In this document: piece by piece, positions 54,027-63,689 of the stretch
Layout of the letters: the number at the start of each line of letters is the position of its first letter
Numbering within the stretch: the stretch's first letter is position 1
NCBI GenBank assembly: GCA_944393405.1
Contig: CALYAC010000001.1
Location: forward strand, 127,200 to 191,199
Origin: an uncultured Clostridia bacterium
GTDB taxonomy: Bacteria; Bacillota_A; Clostridia; TANB77; CAG-508
Length of the DNA stretch: 64,000 bases
Direction of reading: 5' to 3'
Program-made: the position numbers and the translations under genes
The notes under the pieces: model-generated
What the model was told of the DNA's origin: nothing
What the model saw: only the letters and a program-made list of their open reading frames with translations
Database searches by the model: none

Positions 54027-55010
54027 TTATGAACAATATCTACAAAGAATTGACTCTAATCCAATATTAATATCTATTAGTCCAACTTTATAGTTTGCAT
54101 CTAAATTAACAAATTCGTCCATAATTTCTTCTATTTCATCTTTTGTAAAATATCTAGCTTGCGCCTTATACTTATTTATTAAAAACATTTGATTAGGCTT
54201 TAATTTCATAGCTGTGCTTAAATCTTTTCTATATTCGTCTGCTATTTTTACTATATATAGCTTTTTAAAGTGATTATATAGAGTAATTAATATTTTCTGA
54301 ATTGGTTCCTTTTCATAAATCAAATTATTTAATACTTCTATTGCTTTTTTTGTATCTTTTTTTCCTAAATTATCTGTTAAATCAAATATAACGCTATCAA
54401 TTTGCTTAATAGTTAATAAATCAATTTCTTTATTTGTTATTACGCCATTTTCTCCAACATACTCAATTAGTTTTCTTATTTCATTTATTAAGTCTTGCAT
54501 ATTAGTTCCAATACATTCTACAAAATATTTAGCAGTAAGATTATCTATTTTAACTTTATATGCCATACAAATCTTTTGAATGTTTTGAATAGCTTCTGGA
54601 AGTTTAAGAGCAGCATATTCTTTGACTTCCCCTATTTTTTCAATAGTCTTATATAGTTCATTTTTTTCAGCCGCTTCTTCTATAAAAATAAGTTCAACTG
54701 AATCATCTATTAATTTAATATTTTCTTTTAAATATTCAGCTACTTTTTTAGATAAATTAATTAAAGCAAGTTCTGCACCTTTTGCAGTCTTTTTCTCTTT
54801 ATTAAAAAGTCCTGTATTTCTTGCTATTATTAATTTTCTTTCATAACCAAAAGCAGGAGTTTCAATATCTGATATTAGCTCTTTTGTATTTGTTTCATCA
54901 ATTTGAATATAATTAATACCTTTTACTAGTTCTCCAAATTCTTTTTTTATTTTTTTTAATCTTGACTCTAATAAATATGTTTCTTCACCATATAGTAATC
55001 TAATAGCCAT
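54027..55010 (-). CDS. holA: DNA polymerase III delta subunit
   Basis: 327 residues. The N-terminal RLLYGEETYLLESRLKKI, central EIRKLIEYVG and late QILITLYNHFKKLY segments are HolA features. The subunit opens the beta clamp in the clamp-loader complex. It is 26 bases downstream of ruvC, on the same strand. Confidence 0.88.
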   Translation of the reverse strand: MAIRLLYGEETYLLESRLKKIKKEFGELVKGINYIQIDETNTKELISDIETPAFGYERKLIIARNTGLFNKEKKTAKGAELALINLSKKVAEYLKENIKLIDDSVELIFIEEAAEKNELYKTIEKIGEVKEYAALKLPEAIQNIQKICMAYKVKIDNLTAKYFVECIGTNMQDLINEIRKLIEYVGENGVITNKEIDLLTIKQIDSVIFDLTDNLGKKDTKKAIEVLNNLIYEKEPIQKILITLYNHFKKLYIVKIADEYRKDLSTAMKLKPNQMFLINKYKAQARYFTKDEIEEIMDEFVNLDANYKVGLIDINIGLESILCRYCS

Positions 55011-55036
55011 ATTAAATAACCTTTCTATAATTCATA

Positions 55037-55522
55037 TTATAATTTAACAGAAAATTTAGATGAATGAGCATGGCAAATTGCTGCCGCCATGCTGTCTGTA
55101 GTATCATCTAATTTTGGTAACTTATCTACACCTAAAATTGTCTTTACCATTTTTTGTACTTGAATTTTATCTGCTCTTCCATATCCAACTACTGATTGTT
55201 TTATTTGAAGTGGAGTATATTCATATGTTGGAATATTTTTTCTGCATCCTACAACAAGTATAACTCCTCTTGCCTGAGCAACATTTATTGCTGTTTTAGC
55301 ATTATTATTAAAAAATAATTCTTCTACTGATATTGCATCAGGTTTATATGTATCTATTATTTCTTCTAAATCATTATTCAATTTTAAAAGTCTTAAAGGA
55401 AAAGATTCTCCAGCTTTTGTAAGTACTGCTCCTGAAGTAATTAGTTTAAATCTATTTCCTATATAATCTATAATGCTATATCCTGTAATCGCAAATCCAG
55501 GATCTATTCCAAGAATTCTCAT
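55037..55522 (-). CDS. ruvC: Holliday junction resolvase RuvC
   Basis: 161 residues. The catalytic acids of the RNase H-like fold are present: D7 in LGIDPGFAITG, E in SVEELFF, and the pair D-D in KLDDTTDSMAAAICH. It cuts four-way junctions. ruvA and ruvB are not adjacent, unlike the usual ruvCAB order. Confidence 0.94.
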   Translation of the reverse strand: MRILGIDPGFAITGYSIIDYIGNRFKLITSGAVLTKAGESFPLRLLKLNNDLEEIIDTYKPDAISVEELFFNNNAKTAINVAQARGVILVVGCRKNIPTYEYTPLQIKQSVVGYGRADKIQVQKMVKTILGVDKLPKLDDTTDSMAAAICHAHSSKFSVKL

Positions 55523-55566
55523 GTTTTATACCTTCTTTTTTCGTTATATCTTATGTTTTTTTATAT

Positions 55567-57597
55567 TTATTTAGTAACAATTCTTAGTACCTCAGCTATA
55601 CTCCATGCTTGTGCAATAGTACCTTGAGGCATATATTTTTTCTTTTCTATATCATAAAGTTCACAGATACTTCCAACTGAGTTTCCATCTTTCATTTCTT
55701 TTATAAATGTCTTTTTGGTCGTCTCTATAAAACCATTTAACTTTTCTTCTAATTCTTTTTTTGCCTTTTTTCCTTTTTCTGATTTTATCATATTCTTTAA
55801 AGAATCATAATATAATCCTAAAAGCCATGGCCATATAACGCCTTGATGATAACTCATATCTCTTTTCATCATATCGCCTTCATATCTATCAATATATCCA
55901 GGCTCACCCTTTGCAAGTGTACGAAGTCCATATGGTGTAAGTAGTTTCTTTTCTACTGTAGATATTATTTGTTTTGCTTCTTCACTATCAGGATCAATTA
56001 CTGGATATGAAAGTGAAAGCGCAAATAATTGATTTGGTCTTATTTTAGAATCTCCTAAAACATCATATAAACATTTTCTTCTTTTATTGAAGAATTTATC
56101 ATTAAAACTATTTTTACACTTTTTAGCTAAATCAGAATATTTTTTAGCCTTATCATTACCTTTTATTAGTTTTGTTAATTCTTCCATTATTTTAAGTGCA
56201 TTATACCATAAACTATTTATTTCAACTGCTTTTCCGTTTCTAGGAGTAACAACAAAGTCTCCAATTTTAGCATCCATCCATGTATTTTGAATCTTTTCTG
56301 TTCCTGATGAAATCAAATAATCTTTATCTAAATAGATATTGTTTCCATCAATATCTATTCTATCTTGATAAGCTGTTATAATTTTTAATAATGAAGGATA
56401 TATTTCTTCACGTACCCATTCATATTCGCCTGTATAGTCTAAAAATTTCTTAACTTGTTCAAATAATAAAAGTGATGCATCTGCACTATTATATAATGGT
56501 CTTGAATCAAATCCTGAGTATCCATTTGGAACTAATCCAAATTTAATATCTCTTACACAAGTAAGAAGCACTTCTTTTGCTTCTTTAAATCTTTTAGTTT
56601 TTAAAAGTAGTCCTTCAAAAGATATTAATGTATCTCTTCCCCAATCTAAAAACCAATGATATCCGGCAATGACTGTATAAAGTGCAAAAGAATGTCTATA
56701 TACTATAAAATTATCTGTAGCTAAGACTAAATCCCTTAAAAAAGTTCCGTATTCTTTATCTTTTGCTTCTTTTTTATTTTCTTTTAATAACTCTGAATTA
56801 TCAAGAATTGTGCATAATCGTAAAAGTTCTTTATTTATTAACTTCTTTCCATCTAATTCTTCTATATTCTCCTCTAATGAACATATAAAAGTGAAGCTTT
56901 TTTCCTCATTAGGCATTATATCAATTTCATATACTCCTGGAACTGAATGGTTTTCAATTGGTCCTTGTCCTCTTTTTTCTTCTTCAATATAGTACATATC
57001 ATAAAACATGTCATTATCATGCTCTACATATCTGCCATCATTTAAAAACATATATACTGGATACTGAGAATTTTCATCAATAATTAATTTTACTTTATTA
57101 TTTTCTATATGTTGTTTTACATCAATTATTTCTTTATTATTAGTTGTATGAAAACCTCTAAAATTCACAACAGGTGCTAACTTCATCTTTACTTTTTTGT
57201 CTATATTTTTAATATTATAATATACTGCAACTGTATTTTTTCCATAATCCATGCATATATATTTCTTTACAATTATTCCTTCAACATCATATGTATATAT
57301 TGGTATATATTCCTTTTCAAATTCAATTTGTTTTTTGTATCCATCAGAAATATAATTTTTACACACATTTGTATATAAATTATATTCTTTTTCTCCTATT
57401 TGAATACTTTCATCAAGTTTTGAAAGTATAACCTGTCTATTTCCTGGAGGCATTAGTGGTGCAATTAAAAGTCCATGATATTTCCTAGTATTTGCCCCAA
57501 TTATTGTAGAACTACTATAACCTCCTATTCCATTAGTTATAATCCATTCTTTTTTTAATCCATTTTCCAAAGATAAATCTTCCTTATTATACTTCAT
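55567..57597 (-). CDS. Glycogen debranching enzyme (amylo-alpha-1,6-glucosidase)
   Basis: 676 residues. The N-terminal beta domain starts with KEWIITNGIGGYSSSTIIGANTRKYHGLL (first part only needed). The C-terminal alpha6/alpha6 toroid is a GH133-like domain with YHWFLDWGRDTLISFEG and YHQGVIWPWLLGLY, which hold the catalytic acids. It removes branch points from glycogen in the cytoplasm. No glycogen synthase is nearby. Confidence 0.92.
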   Translation of the reverse strand: MKYNKEDLSLENGLKKEWIITNGIGGYSSSTIIGANTRKYHGLLIAPLMPPGNRQVILSKLDESIQIGEKEYNLYTNVCKNYISDGYKKQIEFEKEYIPIYTYDVEGIIVKKYICMDYGKNTVAVYYNIKNIDKKVKMKLAPVVNFRGFHTTNNKEIIDVKQHIENNKVKLIIDENSQYPVYMFLNDGRYVEHDNDMFYDMYYIEEEKRGQGPIENHSVPGVYEIDIMPNEEKSFTFICSLEENIEELDGKKLINKELLRLCTILDNSELLKENKKEAKDKEYGTFLRDLVLATDNFIVYRHSFALYTVIAGYHWFLDWGRDTLISFEGLLLKTKRFKEAKEVLLTCVRDIKFGLVPNGYSGFDSRPLYNSADASLLLFEQVKKFLDYTGEYEWVREEIYPSLLKIITAYQDRIDIDGNNIYLDKDYLISSGTEKIQNTWMDAKIGDFVVTPRNGKAVEINSLWYNALKIMEELTKLIKGNDKAKKYSDLAKKCKNSFNDKFFNKRRKCLYDVLGDSKIRPNQLFALSLSYPVIDPDSEEAKQIISTVEKKLLTPYGLRTLAKGEPGYIDRYEGDMMKRDMSYHQGVIWPWLLGLYYDSLKNMIKSEKGKKAKKELEEKLNGFIETTKKTFIKEMKDGNSVGSICELYDIEKKKYMPQGTIAQAWSIAEVLRIVTK

Positions 57598-57651
57598 TTG
57601 TTTCCTCCATACTTTTATTTAAAGTTTTTATCATTTTAGTTATTTAGCAAA

Positions 57652-59178
57652 TTATTTTCTAGTATTTGTTTTCTTTTTTTGCATTTTTTCTTTCTGTTTT
57701 AATTTTAAATCAGATTCTTTAATTGATTCTATTCTATCACTATATTTTTCAAAGAACTTACTTTTTCTTTGTTTATTTTCCTCTTTTTTTGCTTTTTTAT
57801 GTTCTTTTAATTTTCTATCATTAGCTTTTATATTCTTTTTAATATTTTTCTTACTATCTTTTAATTTATTATTAAGCATCATATATTGAGTATTGTTTTC
57901 CATATTATTGAACTTCAAATCATCACAAATAAGTTGGATAATTGCTGCCGCAATTGCATCTGGATTATGACGTATATGTCCATTTTCAACATGTGATAAT
58001 TTTCTTTGTATCATGTATATTCCTTCTATTTTTGCTCTTGAAACATCTTGTTCTACGATTTCTCTTCCTTCCATATTATATTTTCTAATATATTCTGGAA
58101 TTATCTCTCCTGTATCATAAATGCAATATTCTATTACACCTTTTCCAACATGTTCATTTATTGCTCTTATATGTTCAGATAAACTATAGTTATCTGTTTG
58201 ACCAGGTTCAGTCATCAGATTACTTACATAAATTTTAAAACCTTTGCTTTCTTTAATAGCTTTTGCTACTCCTTTTACTAAAAGATTAGGTATAACATTA
58301 GTATATAAAGATCCAGGTCCTATTATAATAGCATCCGCTTCATGTATTGCTTCAATCACTCCAGGTGCTGGTTTACAATTTGATGGATTTATAAATATTC
58401 TATTTATTTTAGAAATAGTTTCACTTGCCTTTTCTGGTATTTTATCTTTACTCTCTATTACTGTTCCATCTTCAAGTTCTGCACATATTTTTATTTCTTC
58501 CATAGTTGCAGGAAGAACTTTACCAGTCATATTGAATATATTTTCAGATTGTTTTACAGACTCTGTAAAATCTTTATAAATTTCTTGCATTGCAGAAAAA
58601 TATACATCACTAAAAGAAATCCTATTTAGTTTTCCGTATTTGAATCTATAATTCATAAGTTTTTTTACAGATTCCTCTTTTGATGAAAGTGCAATAATAC
58701 TATTTTTAATATCATCTAAAGGAAGCATTGATAATTCATTACTATTTTCTTTACTTTTTTCTCCATAATCAGAAACTGTAACAATAGCAGTAATATTATC
58801 TGTATAATTTTTAAGACCTCTTAGTACAGAATTAATTCCATTTCCTCCACCAATAACAACTATCTTTGGTCCTTGATTATATACTCTTTTATTAAATATT
58901 AATGATTTAACATCATTTTTCTCATCTGCAAGTCTCTTATCTGTATCTTCAACTAATATTTCTAATGTTCTTTTTTGAATAGCAATAATACTATAAACAA
59001 TTAGAATAAATCCAATAACAAATACACAAACTATTTTGGCTAAATTACCAAATTCAATTTGTTTACTTGTTAAAATTGATGCCATTCCATAACAGCATAA
59101 TAGTATTCCTATTATTATAAGGATTAACCATCTTTTCATTTTTGTATTTGCCTTAAACCATCTAAAAAAACCTTTCAT
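57652..59178 (-). CDS. YvcK/CofD-like gluconeogenesis factor with N-terminal membrane helices
   Basis: 508 residues. Two hydrophobic helices (about 18-34 and 44-65) precede the CofD-like domain: VVIGGGNGINSVLRGLKNYTDNITAIVTVSDYG and PGSLYTNVIPNLLV. The C-terminal 70 residues are Lys-rich and probably disordered. YvcK binds UDP-GlcNAc and is needed for normal cell-wall growth on gluconeogenic carbon. Being next to murB suits this role. Confidence 0.85.
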   Translation of the reverse strand: MKGFFRWFKANTKMKRWLILIIIGILLCCYGMASILTSKQIEFGNLAKIVCVFVIGFILIVYSIIAIQKRTLEILVEDTDKRLADEKNDVKSLIFNKRVYNQGPKIVVIGGGNGINSVLRGLKNYTDNITAIVTVSDYGEKSKENSNELSMLPLDDIKNSIIALSSKEESVKKLMNYRFKYGKLNRISFSDVYFSAMQEIYKDFTESVKQSENIFNMTGKVLPATMEEIKICAELEDGTVIESKDKIPEKASETISKINRIFINPSNCKPAPGVIEAIHEADAIIIGPGSLYTNVIPNLLVKGVAKAIKESKGFKIYVSNLMTEPGQTDNYSLSEHIRAINEHVGKGVIEYCIYDTGEIIPEYIRKYNMEGREIVEQDVSRAKIEGIYMIQRKLSHVENGHIRHNPDAIAAAIIQLICDDLKFNNMENNTQYMMLNNKLKDSKKNIKKNIKANDRKLKEHKKAKKEENKQRKSKFFEKYSDRIESIKESDLKLKQKEKMQKKKTNTRK

Positions 59179-59189
59179 TGCAATATCTC

Positions 59190-60179
59190 CTACTCTCCTA
59201 AAATTTCAATTTCTAAATTAATGATTTTTCCCTTTTTTTCTAGCACTTCTTTTTTTACATAACTAATTAAATCTAATATATCTTGTGCTGTTGCTCCTCC
59301 TACGTTTACTATAAATCCTGCGTGCTTTTCTGAAACCATAGCTCCACCTATTTGTTTTCCTTTTAATCCACATTCATCTATTAATTTAGCTGTTATATAG
59401 TCTTCTCCTCTTTTAAAAGTACTACCAGCACTTGGAAAGCTTGGTTGTTTTTCTCTTCTTGATTTAGATAGTTCTTCCATTTTGCTTCTTATTTCATCTT
59501 GATCTCCATTTTTTAATTTTAATGTTGTTTCTAATATTACATATCTTTTATTAAAAAATACACTTTTTCTATATGAAAATTCTTGCTTTTCATTATTAAG
59601 TTCAACTATTTCTGGTTCATCTGATTTTTCTACAACTTCTTCAATTTCAATGTCATCTATATATGTTTTATCTGCAATCATATCATATCTTTTAAGATCT
59701 AGACATTTTGTAGAATAAACAATTTCTTTCATCTCACTTCCATATGCTCCAGCATTCATTTTAATTGCTCCACCAATAGATCCAGGAATTCCAGAAGCAA
59801 ATTCTAATCCAGTAATACCTTTTTTTAATAATTCTTGAGATAAAAGTGCTAGGCTCACTCCTGCACCTACAGTAACAAATACATCATCATCTTTTTCTTG
59901 TATATTAATGTTTTCAAAATCTATATTTACTACAATTCCTCTTATTCCCTTATCTTTAACTAAAACATTGCTACCATTACCAATAATAGTAATATGCTTA
60001 TTTGTCTTCTTTGCCACTTTTATAACATGTTTTAGTTCATCAATGTTTTTTATTTTTACAAATATATCAGCATTACCACCAACTTTAAAGCTAGTATGTT
60101 TACTCATTGGTTCATTCATATATATTTGATCTGAAGGAATTATTTCTGTTAATTTTTGACATATATCTATAATTTTCAA
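59190..60179 (-). CDS. murB: UDP-N-acetylenolpyruvoylglucosamine reductase
   Basis: 329 residues. The FAD-binding motifs TSFKVGGNADIF, GNGSNVLVKDKG and GLEFASGIPGSIGGAIKMNAGAYG are typical, as are the catalytic Ser in FPSAGSTFKR and the C-terminal Glu in NLEIEILGE. It reduces UDP-GlcNAc-enolpyruvate to UDP-MurNAc. I start at a TTG (60177-60179), 9 bases after AGGGGG; an ATG at 60230 has no ribosome binding site. A promoter with TTGTAA-17-TAAAAT lies upstream. Confidence 0.93.
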   Translation of the reverse strand: MKIIDICQKLTEIIPSDQIYMNEPMSKHTSFKVGGNADIFVKIKNIDELKHVIKVAKKTNKHITIIGNGSNVLVKDKGIRGIVVNIDFENINIQEKDDDVFVTVGAGVSLALLSQELLKKGITGLEFASGIPGSIGGAIKMNAGAYGSEMKEIVYSTKCLDLKRYDMIADKTYIDDIEIEEVVEKSDEPEIVELNNEKQEFSYRKSVFFNKRYVILETTLKLKNGDQDEIRSKMEELSKSRREKQPSFPSAGSTFKRGEDYITAKLIDECGLKGKQIGGAMVSEKHAGFIVNVGGATAQDILDLISYVKKEVLEKKGKIINLEIEILGE

Positions 60180-60261
60180 ATCTAAAGTCCCCCTCTTCAA
60201 AATCCACATCAATTTTATCATTTTTAGCAAAATATTACAATACTAAAAACAAGATTAATTC

Positions 60262-60290
60262 TTGTTTGTAACATCATCATATGCTATAAT
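60262..60290 (+). promoter_or_regulatory. Promoter of coaD
   Basis: TTGTTT (60262-60267), 17 bases and TATAAT (60285-60290), with TGC before the -10 box as an extended -10 element. The ATG of coaD is 29 bases beyond. Confidence 0.75.
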
Positions 60291-60318
60291 ATCATTATAT
60301 TTTTATTTGGAGGTTATT

Positions 60319-60798
60319 ATGAAAATTGCTTTTTATCCTGGAAGTTTTGATCCATTTACAAATGGTCATTTACATGTTGTTAAAACAGCTTCTAAATTAT
60401 TTGATAAAGTTATAATTGGTATTGGAATAAATATACAAAAAGAAAGAAGATTTTCAAATTCGATTATGAAAAGTGCTATTGAAAAAACTTTAGAAGATGA
60501 AAATATTTCTAATGTAGAAGTAGTAGTATATGATAAACTTTCTGTAGATGTTGCTAGAGAATTAAATTGTAACTACTTAGTTCGTGGTTTAAGAAATGAT
60601 ATGGATTATCAATATGAAGAAAATTTAGCACAAATAAATGAAGAAATATCTGGTTTAGATACAATATATATACGTTCTGGTCTTTTAGGTTTTATTAGTT
60701 CTAGTATGGTAGTAGAATTATTACAAAATAACAAAGATGTTAGCAAATACTTACCTACAAGTATAAATTTAGCAATAAGAAAAGAACTTTCCTTGTAA
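60319..60798 (+). CDS. coaD: Phosphopantetheine adenylyltransferase
   Basis: 159 residues. The nucleotidyltransferase signature is GSFDPFTNGH (T/H-x-G-H), and ISSSMV near the C-terminus is the second ATP motif. It makes dephospho-CoA from ATP and phosphopantetheine. The ATG at 60319 has GGAGG 6 bases upstream; an earlier in-frame ATG at 60262 lies within the promoter. This is one of few genes on the plus strand, divergent from murB. Confidence 0.95.
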   Translation: MKIAFYPGSFDPFTNGHLHVVKTASKLFDKVIIGIGINIQKERRFSNSIMKSAIEKTLEDENISNVEVVVYDKLSVDVARELNCNYLVRGLRNDMDYQYEENLAQINEEISGLDTIYIRSGLLGFISSSMVVELLQNNKDVSKYLPTSINLAIRKELSL

Positions 60799-60833
60799 AT
60801 TATATCTTTTATAATTATATTTATTTTAAAATA

Positions 60834-60862
60834 TTGCTTACATCTTGTTTCTTTGATATAAT
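60834..60862 (+). promoter_or_regulatory. Promoter of the 91-residue protein gene
   Basis: TTGCTT (60834-60839), 17 bases, TATAAT (60857-60862). Confidence 0.65.
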
Positions 60863-60919
60863 TATTTATGTAACCTTATAAACACATATGATTCATGCCA
60901 AATGGCAGAAAGGCGCAAC

Positions 60920-61192
60920 ATGAATAAAGAAACTATGAAAATACTTCATAAAACACAAAACATTCTAATTGCGTATCCAACACCTGATGATGATATATTC
61001 GGACAGTGTTTTCAAATTTACCGTATTAACACAGATGGAAACATTGATGAACTTCATCGTTTAGGAGAAGGCGAAACATGTAAACTGCACAAAGAATTAA
61101 GGTGGTTTCACTACCTTGATAAGCCTTTCGATGACGAGAAGAAAGATATTGTGAATTGGTTGTTGGAATATCATTTTGATCCTAGCAAATAG
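60920..61192 (+). CDS. Hypothetical small protein, probably acquired
   Basis: About 90 residues from the ATG at 60920, which has AAAGG 6 bases upstream; an earlier ATG (60902) is possible. A soluble, mixed alpha/beta protein with strands QNILIAYPTP and CFQIYRINTDG, an acidic DDDIFG segment and WFHYLDKPFDDEKKD. No family is recognised. Base composition is richer in G+C than the native genes. With its own promoter and terminator it is a self-contained cassette. Confidence 0.5.
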   Translation: MNKETMKILHKTQNILIAYPTPDDDIFGQCFQIYRINTDGNIDELHRLGEGETCKLHKELRWFHYLDKPFDDEKKDIVNWLLEYHFDPSK

Positions 61193-61204
61193 CAGGTTCA
61201 TAAT

Positions 61205-61245
61205 AAGGCGTTATAATCTTCACCGGTTATACCGCCTTATCTTTT
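61205..61245 (+). terminator. Intrinsic terminator of the 91-residue protein gene
   Basis: AAGGCG-T-TATAA pairs with TTATA-C-CGCCTT across one mismatch, with a G+C-richer loop, followed by TCTTTTATTTTTT. Confidence 0.65.
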
Positions 61246-61272
61246 ATTTTTTCTTATTAAAAAGGCTATAAT

Positions 61273-61301
61273 TTGTTAATTTAGTCATTTTATGGTATAA
61301 T
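61273..61301 (+). promoter_or_regulatory. Promoter of the 130-residue protein gene
   Basis: TTGTTA (61273-61278), 17 bases and TATAAT (61296-61301) with TGG before the -10 box. A small GCCCTATTAGGGC hairpin lies in the leader just before the ribosome binding site. Confidence 0.7.
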
Positions 61302-61361
61302 TTAAAATGTAACATTTTTACATTTTTACATCGCCCTATTAGGGCACGGAGGTAACAAAAT

Positions 61362-61754
61362 ATGGGGTTTTATCATTCAGAAACACACAACATTTGCGAG
61401 ACTTTAAAAGGAGATTCTCATTCTCATCGTCATGCTTTATCTGGAATAATTAACATTCTATTTAAGGATGACATACCTGAGAATCTCTGGTTTTTACCAA
61501 ACGATAATTGCTACGATACTAATTGCTATTCAGCCGTAAAACGGAACAGGCTTACAGATATTTGGTATTTTGTCGTGATTGTCGTGATTGATGATAACTA
61601 CTATGCTACACGCGCATTAAAAGTAGTTCTTTTGAAACATGGAGGAACATGGCTTCTTCGTGATATCTCTGGTTTTCCAGTAGCAATCTTCAGAGGCAAT
61701 AAGCCAGTTGTCCCTATAAAGGAAGAACTAATAATGAAACTGACAATGAGATAA
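61362..61754 (+). CDS. Hypothetical protein, probably acquired
   Basis: 130 residues. The N-terminus is His/Cys-rich (HSETHNICETL, then SHSHRHALSG), which may bind metal. The middle has hydrophobic strands (WYFVVIVVIDD). No family is recognised. GGAGG precedes the ATG. Codon 61 is CGG in frame (61542-61544), and the G+C content is high for this window, as for the gene before it; both suggest transfer from another genome. Confidence 0.5.
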   Translation: MGFYHSETHNICETLKGDSHSHRHALSGIINILFKDDIPENLWFLPNDNCYDTNCYSAVKRNRLTDIWYFVVIVVIDDNYYATRALKVVLLKHGGTWLLRDISGFPVAIFRGNKPVVPIKEELIMKLTMR

Positions 61755-61763
61755 AAACCTTAA

Positions 61764-61825
61764 AGCACATGAACATGGCAGAATCAGAATTTTAGTCCCC
61801 ATATTTCATGTGCATTATTTTTTTA
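61764..61825 (+). terminator. Terminator of the 130-residue protein gene
   Basis: GCACATGAA pairs with TTCATGTGC across a loop of about 30 bases and is followed by ATTATTTTTTT on the plus strand. Confidence 0.6.
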
Positions 61826-61827
61826 TT

Positions 61828-62496
61828 TTAAACTTCATATATATCATTATTAAATATTTCTTCTTTATCATTAAATATAAAATGATAATCTCTACCTAAT
61901 AGTTTTGCAACTCTTTTTATTTCTGTTATAGGTTTTGGCCAATTTTCTAAAAATTTACATATATCTTCAAAATGTCCCTCTTTTATATTAAATTTCATAT
62001 TAAAACCTTTTTCATCTATTAGTATTTCCACTTTATTAATATACATTAAATTTTTATCATACTCATTTAAATATGCTTTTGGCATCATTCTAGTCTTATC
62101 TATATCCATCTTATCAGCTACAACTAATATTTGATGCATTAAACTTGTTGATTCTTTTGCATTTGAATGTTTCTTTATGGCATATAATATTTCATCTTTA
62201 TCTAAATTATTTATTTCTTTACTATCTAAGTATTTTTTAGAAATTTCATAGCTATATTGTGCATGATTTTTTCTTTGTACTGTCATTCCTACATCATGTA
62301 ATAATGCTGCTATTTTTAAGTTATTAATGAATTTATCATCACATCCTAATTGTCTTGCTATATTTTCGGAATATTCTATAACTTTAAAAATATGTCTTTT
62401 TGAATGGTTTAACATATATGGTTCTGAATGAATACTATCAATTAATGAATTAATTTCTTTATCATTTAATACATCTTCATATTTTAACATAGTCAA
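61828..62496 (-). CDS. HD-domain phosphohydrolase
   Basis: 222 residues. The metal-binding H...HD...D set is H30/33 region (LNHSKRHIFKVIEYS), LLHDVGM (HD) and VVADKMDIDK (D). This all-helical domain hydrolyses nucleotides or cyclic nucleotides; no accessory domain gives a substrate. It is 7 bases downstream of the nitroreductase gene, on the same strand. Confidence 0.82.
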   Translation of the reverse strand: MTMLKYEDVLNDKEINSLIDSIHSEPYMLNHSKRHIFKVIEYSENIARQLGCDDKFINNLKIAALLHDVGMTVQRKNHAQYSYEISKKYLDSKEINNLDKDEILYAIKKHSNAKESTSLMHQILVVADKMDIDKTRMMPKAYLNEYDKNLMYINKVEILIDEKGFNMKFNIKEGHFEDICKFLENWPKPITEIKRVAKLLGRDYHFIFNDKEEIFNNDIYEV

Positions 62497-62503
62497 ATTT
62501 CTC

Positions 62504-63025
62504 CTAATTTATTTTATTCCAATATACCATATCATTAATTTCGTTTCTTTTACTATGCATAGGACTTGGAAGAGCATTTTCAGAAGGATATCCTATAGGC
62601 AATAAAGCAACTATCTCTAGATTATCTGGAATCGAATAAACTTCTCTTACTTTTTCAGGATCAAAAGCTCCTATCCATGTTGTTCCTAATCCTAAATCTT
62701 GAGCTTCAAGCATCATATGTGTTGTTACAATACTTGCATCTACAATTCCTTCATCTTTCCCATCATATTTCCTTTTCCAAGATATGTTTTTATCATAACA
62801 TACAACTAATATAACTGGTGCATTCCAGCCAAATTTTGTTGCTTCACTTAATTTAGAAAGTTTATCCTTATCCTGTAATACTAATATTCGTTGAGGTTGT
62901 AAATTAACTGCAGTTGGAGCAACTCTTCCTGCTTCTAATATTTTTTCAATTTTTTCTTTTTCAACTTCTTTATCTTGAAAAGATCTACACGAATACCTTT
63001 CTTTTGCTAAACTTAAAAAATCCAT
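62504..63025 (-). CDS. Nitroreductase-family flavoprotein
   Basis: 173 residues. FMN-binding positions are RYSCRSFQDK (Arg/Ser) at the N-terminus, APTAVNLQPQR and ALLPIGYPSE. It is a small homodimeric NAD(P)H- or ferredoxin-linked reductase. Substrate unknown. It forms a compact minus-strand run with the HD and histidine-phosphatase genes. Confidence 0.88.
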   Translation of the reverse strand: MDFLSLAKERYSCRSFQDKEVEKEKIEKILEAGRVAPTAVNLQPQRILVLQDKDKLSKLSEATKFGWNAPVILVVCYDKNISWKRKYDGKDEGIVDASIVTTHMMLEAQDLGLGTTWIGAFDPEKVREVYSIPDNLEIVALLPIGYPSENALPSPMHSKRNEINDMVYWNKIN

Positions 63026-63062
63026 AGTTTTTCCTCCTTAAAATAATTTATAAATGATCTTA

Positions 63063-63689
63063 TTAATCTATTTCTACTTGTTCTATATTTAATAATTTTT
63101 TACCATTGAAAGTTAATTTAATAATACTAGGTTCTTTTACTTCTATAATTTTATTATTATATACTAATTGTAAATCATTATTTAATGTACACCAATTGGT
63201 CAATAGAAATGAAATTAAAGCACCATGACTAACTAAAACTACTCTTTTATCAATACATTCTTTTAATATTTTATTTAAAAATTTGGTTACTCTATTCTTT
63301 GCTTCTTCAAAAGATTCTCCATTAGTAGCTCTCCAATTTTTATCTTGCATATATGCTTGTACAATATTACAAGTTTTATTTTTCATCCATTTAGATATAT
63401 CATCTAAACTTCCTAGCTTTCTTTCATTTAAACTAGAATCTATATTTAATTCAATTTTGTTTGTATAAGCTATATATTTAGCTGTAGCTTTTGCTCTTGT
63501 ATAACTACTAGACCATATAGCATCAATATCTTTGAGTTCAAGATTTTTACTTAAAGCATCTGCTTGCTTTTCTCCTTTTACAGATAAAATATATTTTTCA
63601 TTTATTAAATCACTTGTTTCATCTGTGTTTCTAATTCCGTTTTCTTTTAAATCTTCTGCATGTTTTACTAAATAAATAATTGTATTCAT
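63063..63689 (-). CDS. Histidine phosphatase-fold protein with altered RHG motif
   Basis: 208 residues. The overall pattern is of the phosphoglycerate mutase-like family: SSSYTRAKATAKYI (second Arg), LNERKLGSLDD, and VVLVSHGALISF (second His). At the N-terminus, however, the catalytic RHG is KHA (YLVKHAED). The His that becomes phosphorylated remains but the first Arg is Lys and the Gly is Ala, so activity may be reduced or specialised. The rest of the active site appears intact. Confidence 0.75.
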   Translation of the reverse strand: MNTIIYLVKHAEDLKENGIRNTDETSDLINEKYILSVKGEKQADALSKNLELKDIDAIWSSSYTRAKATAKYIAYTNKIELNIDSSLNERKLGSLDDISKWMKNKTCNIVQAYMQDKNWRATNGESFEEAKNRVTKFLNKILKECIDKRVVLVSHGALISFLLTNWCTLNNDLQLVYNNKIIEVKEPSIIKLTFNGKKLLNIEQVEID

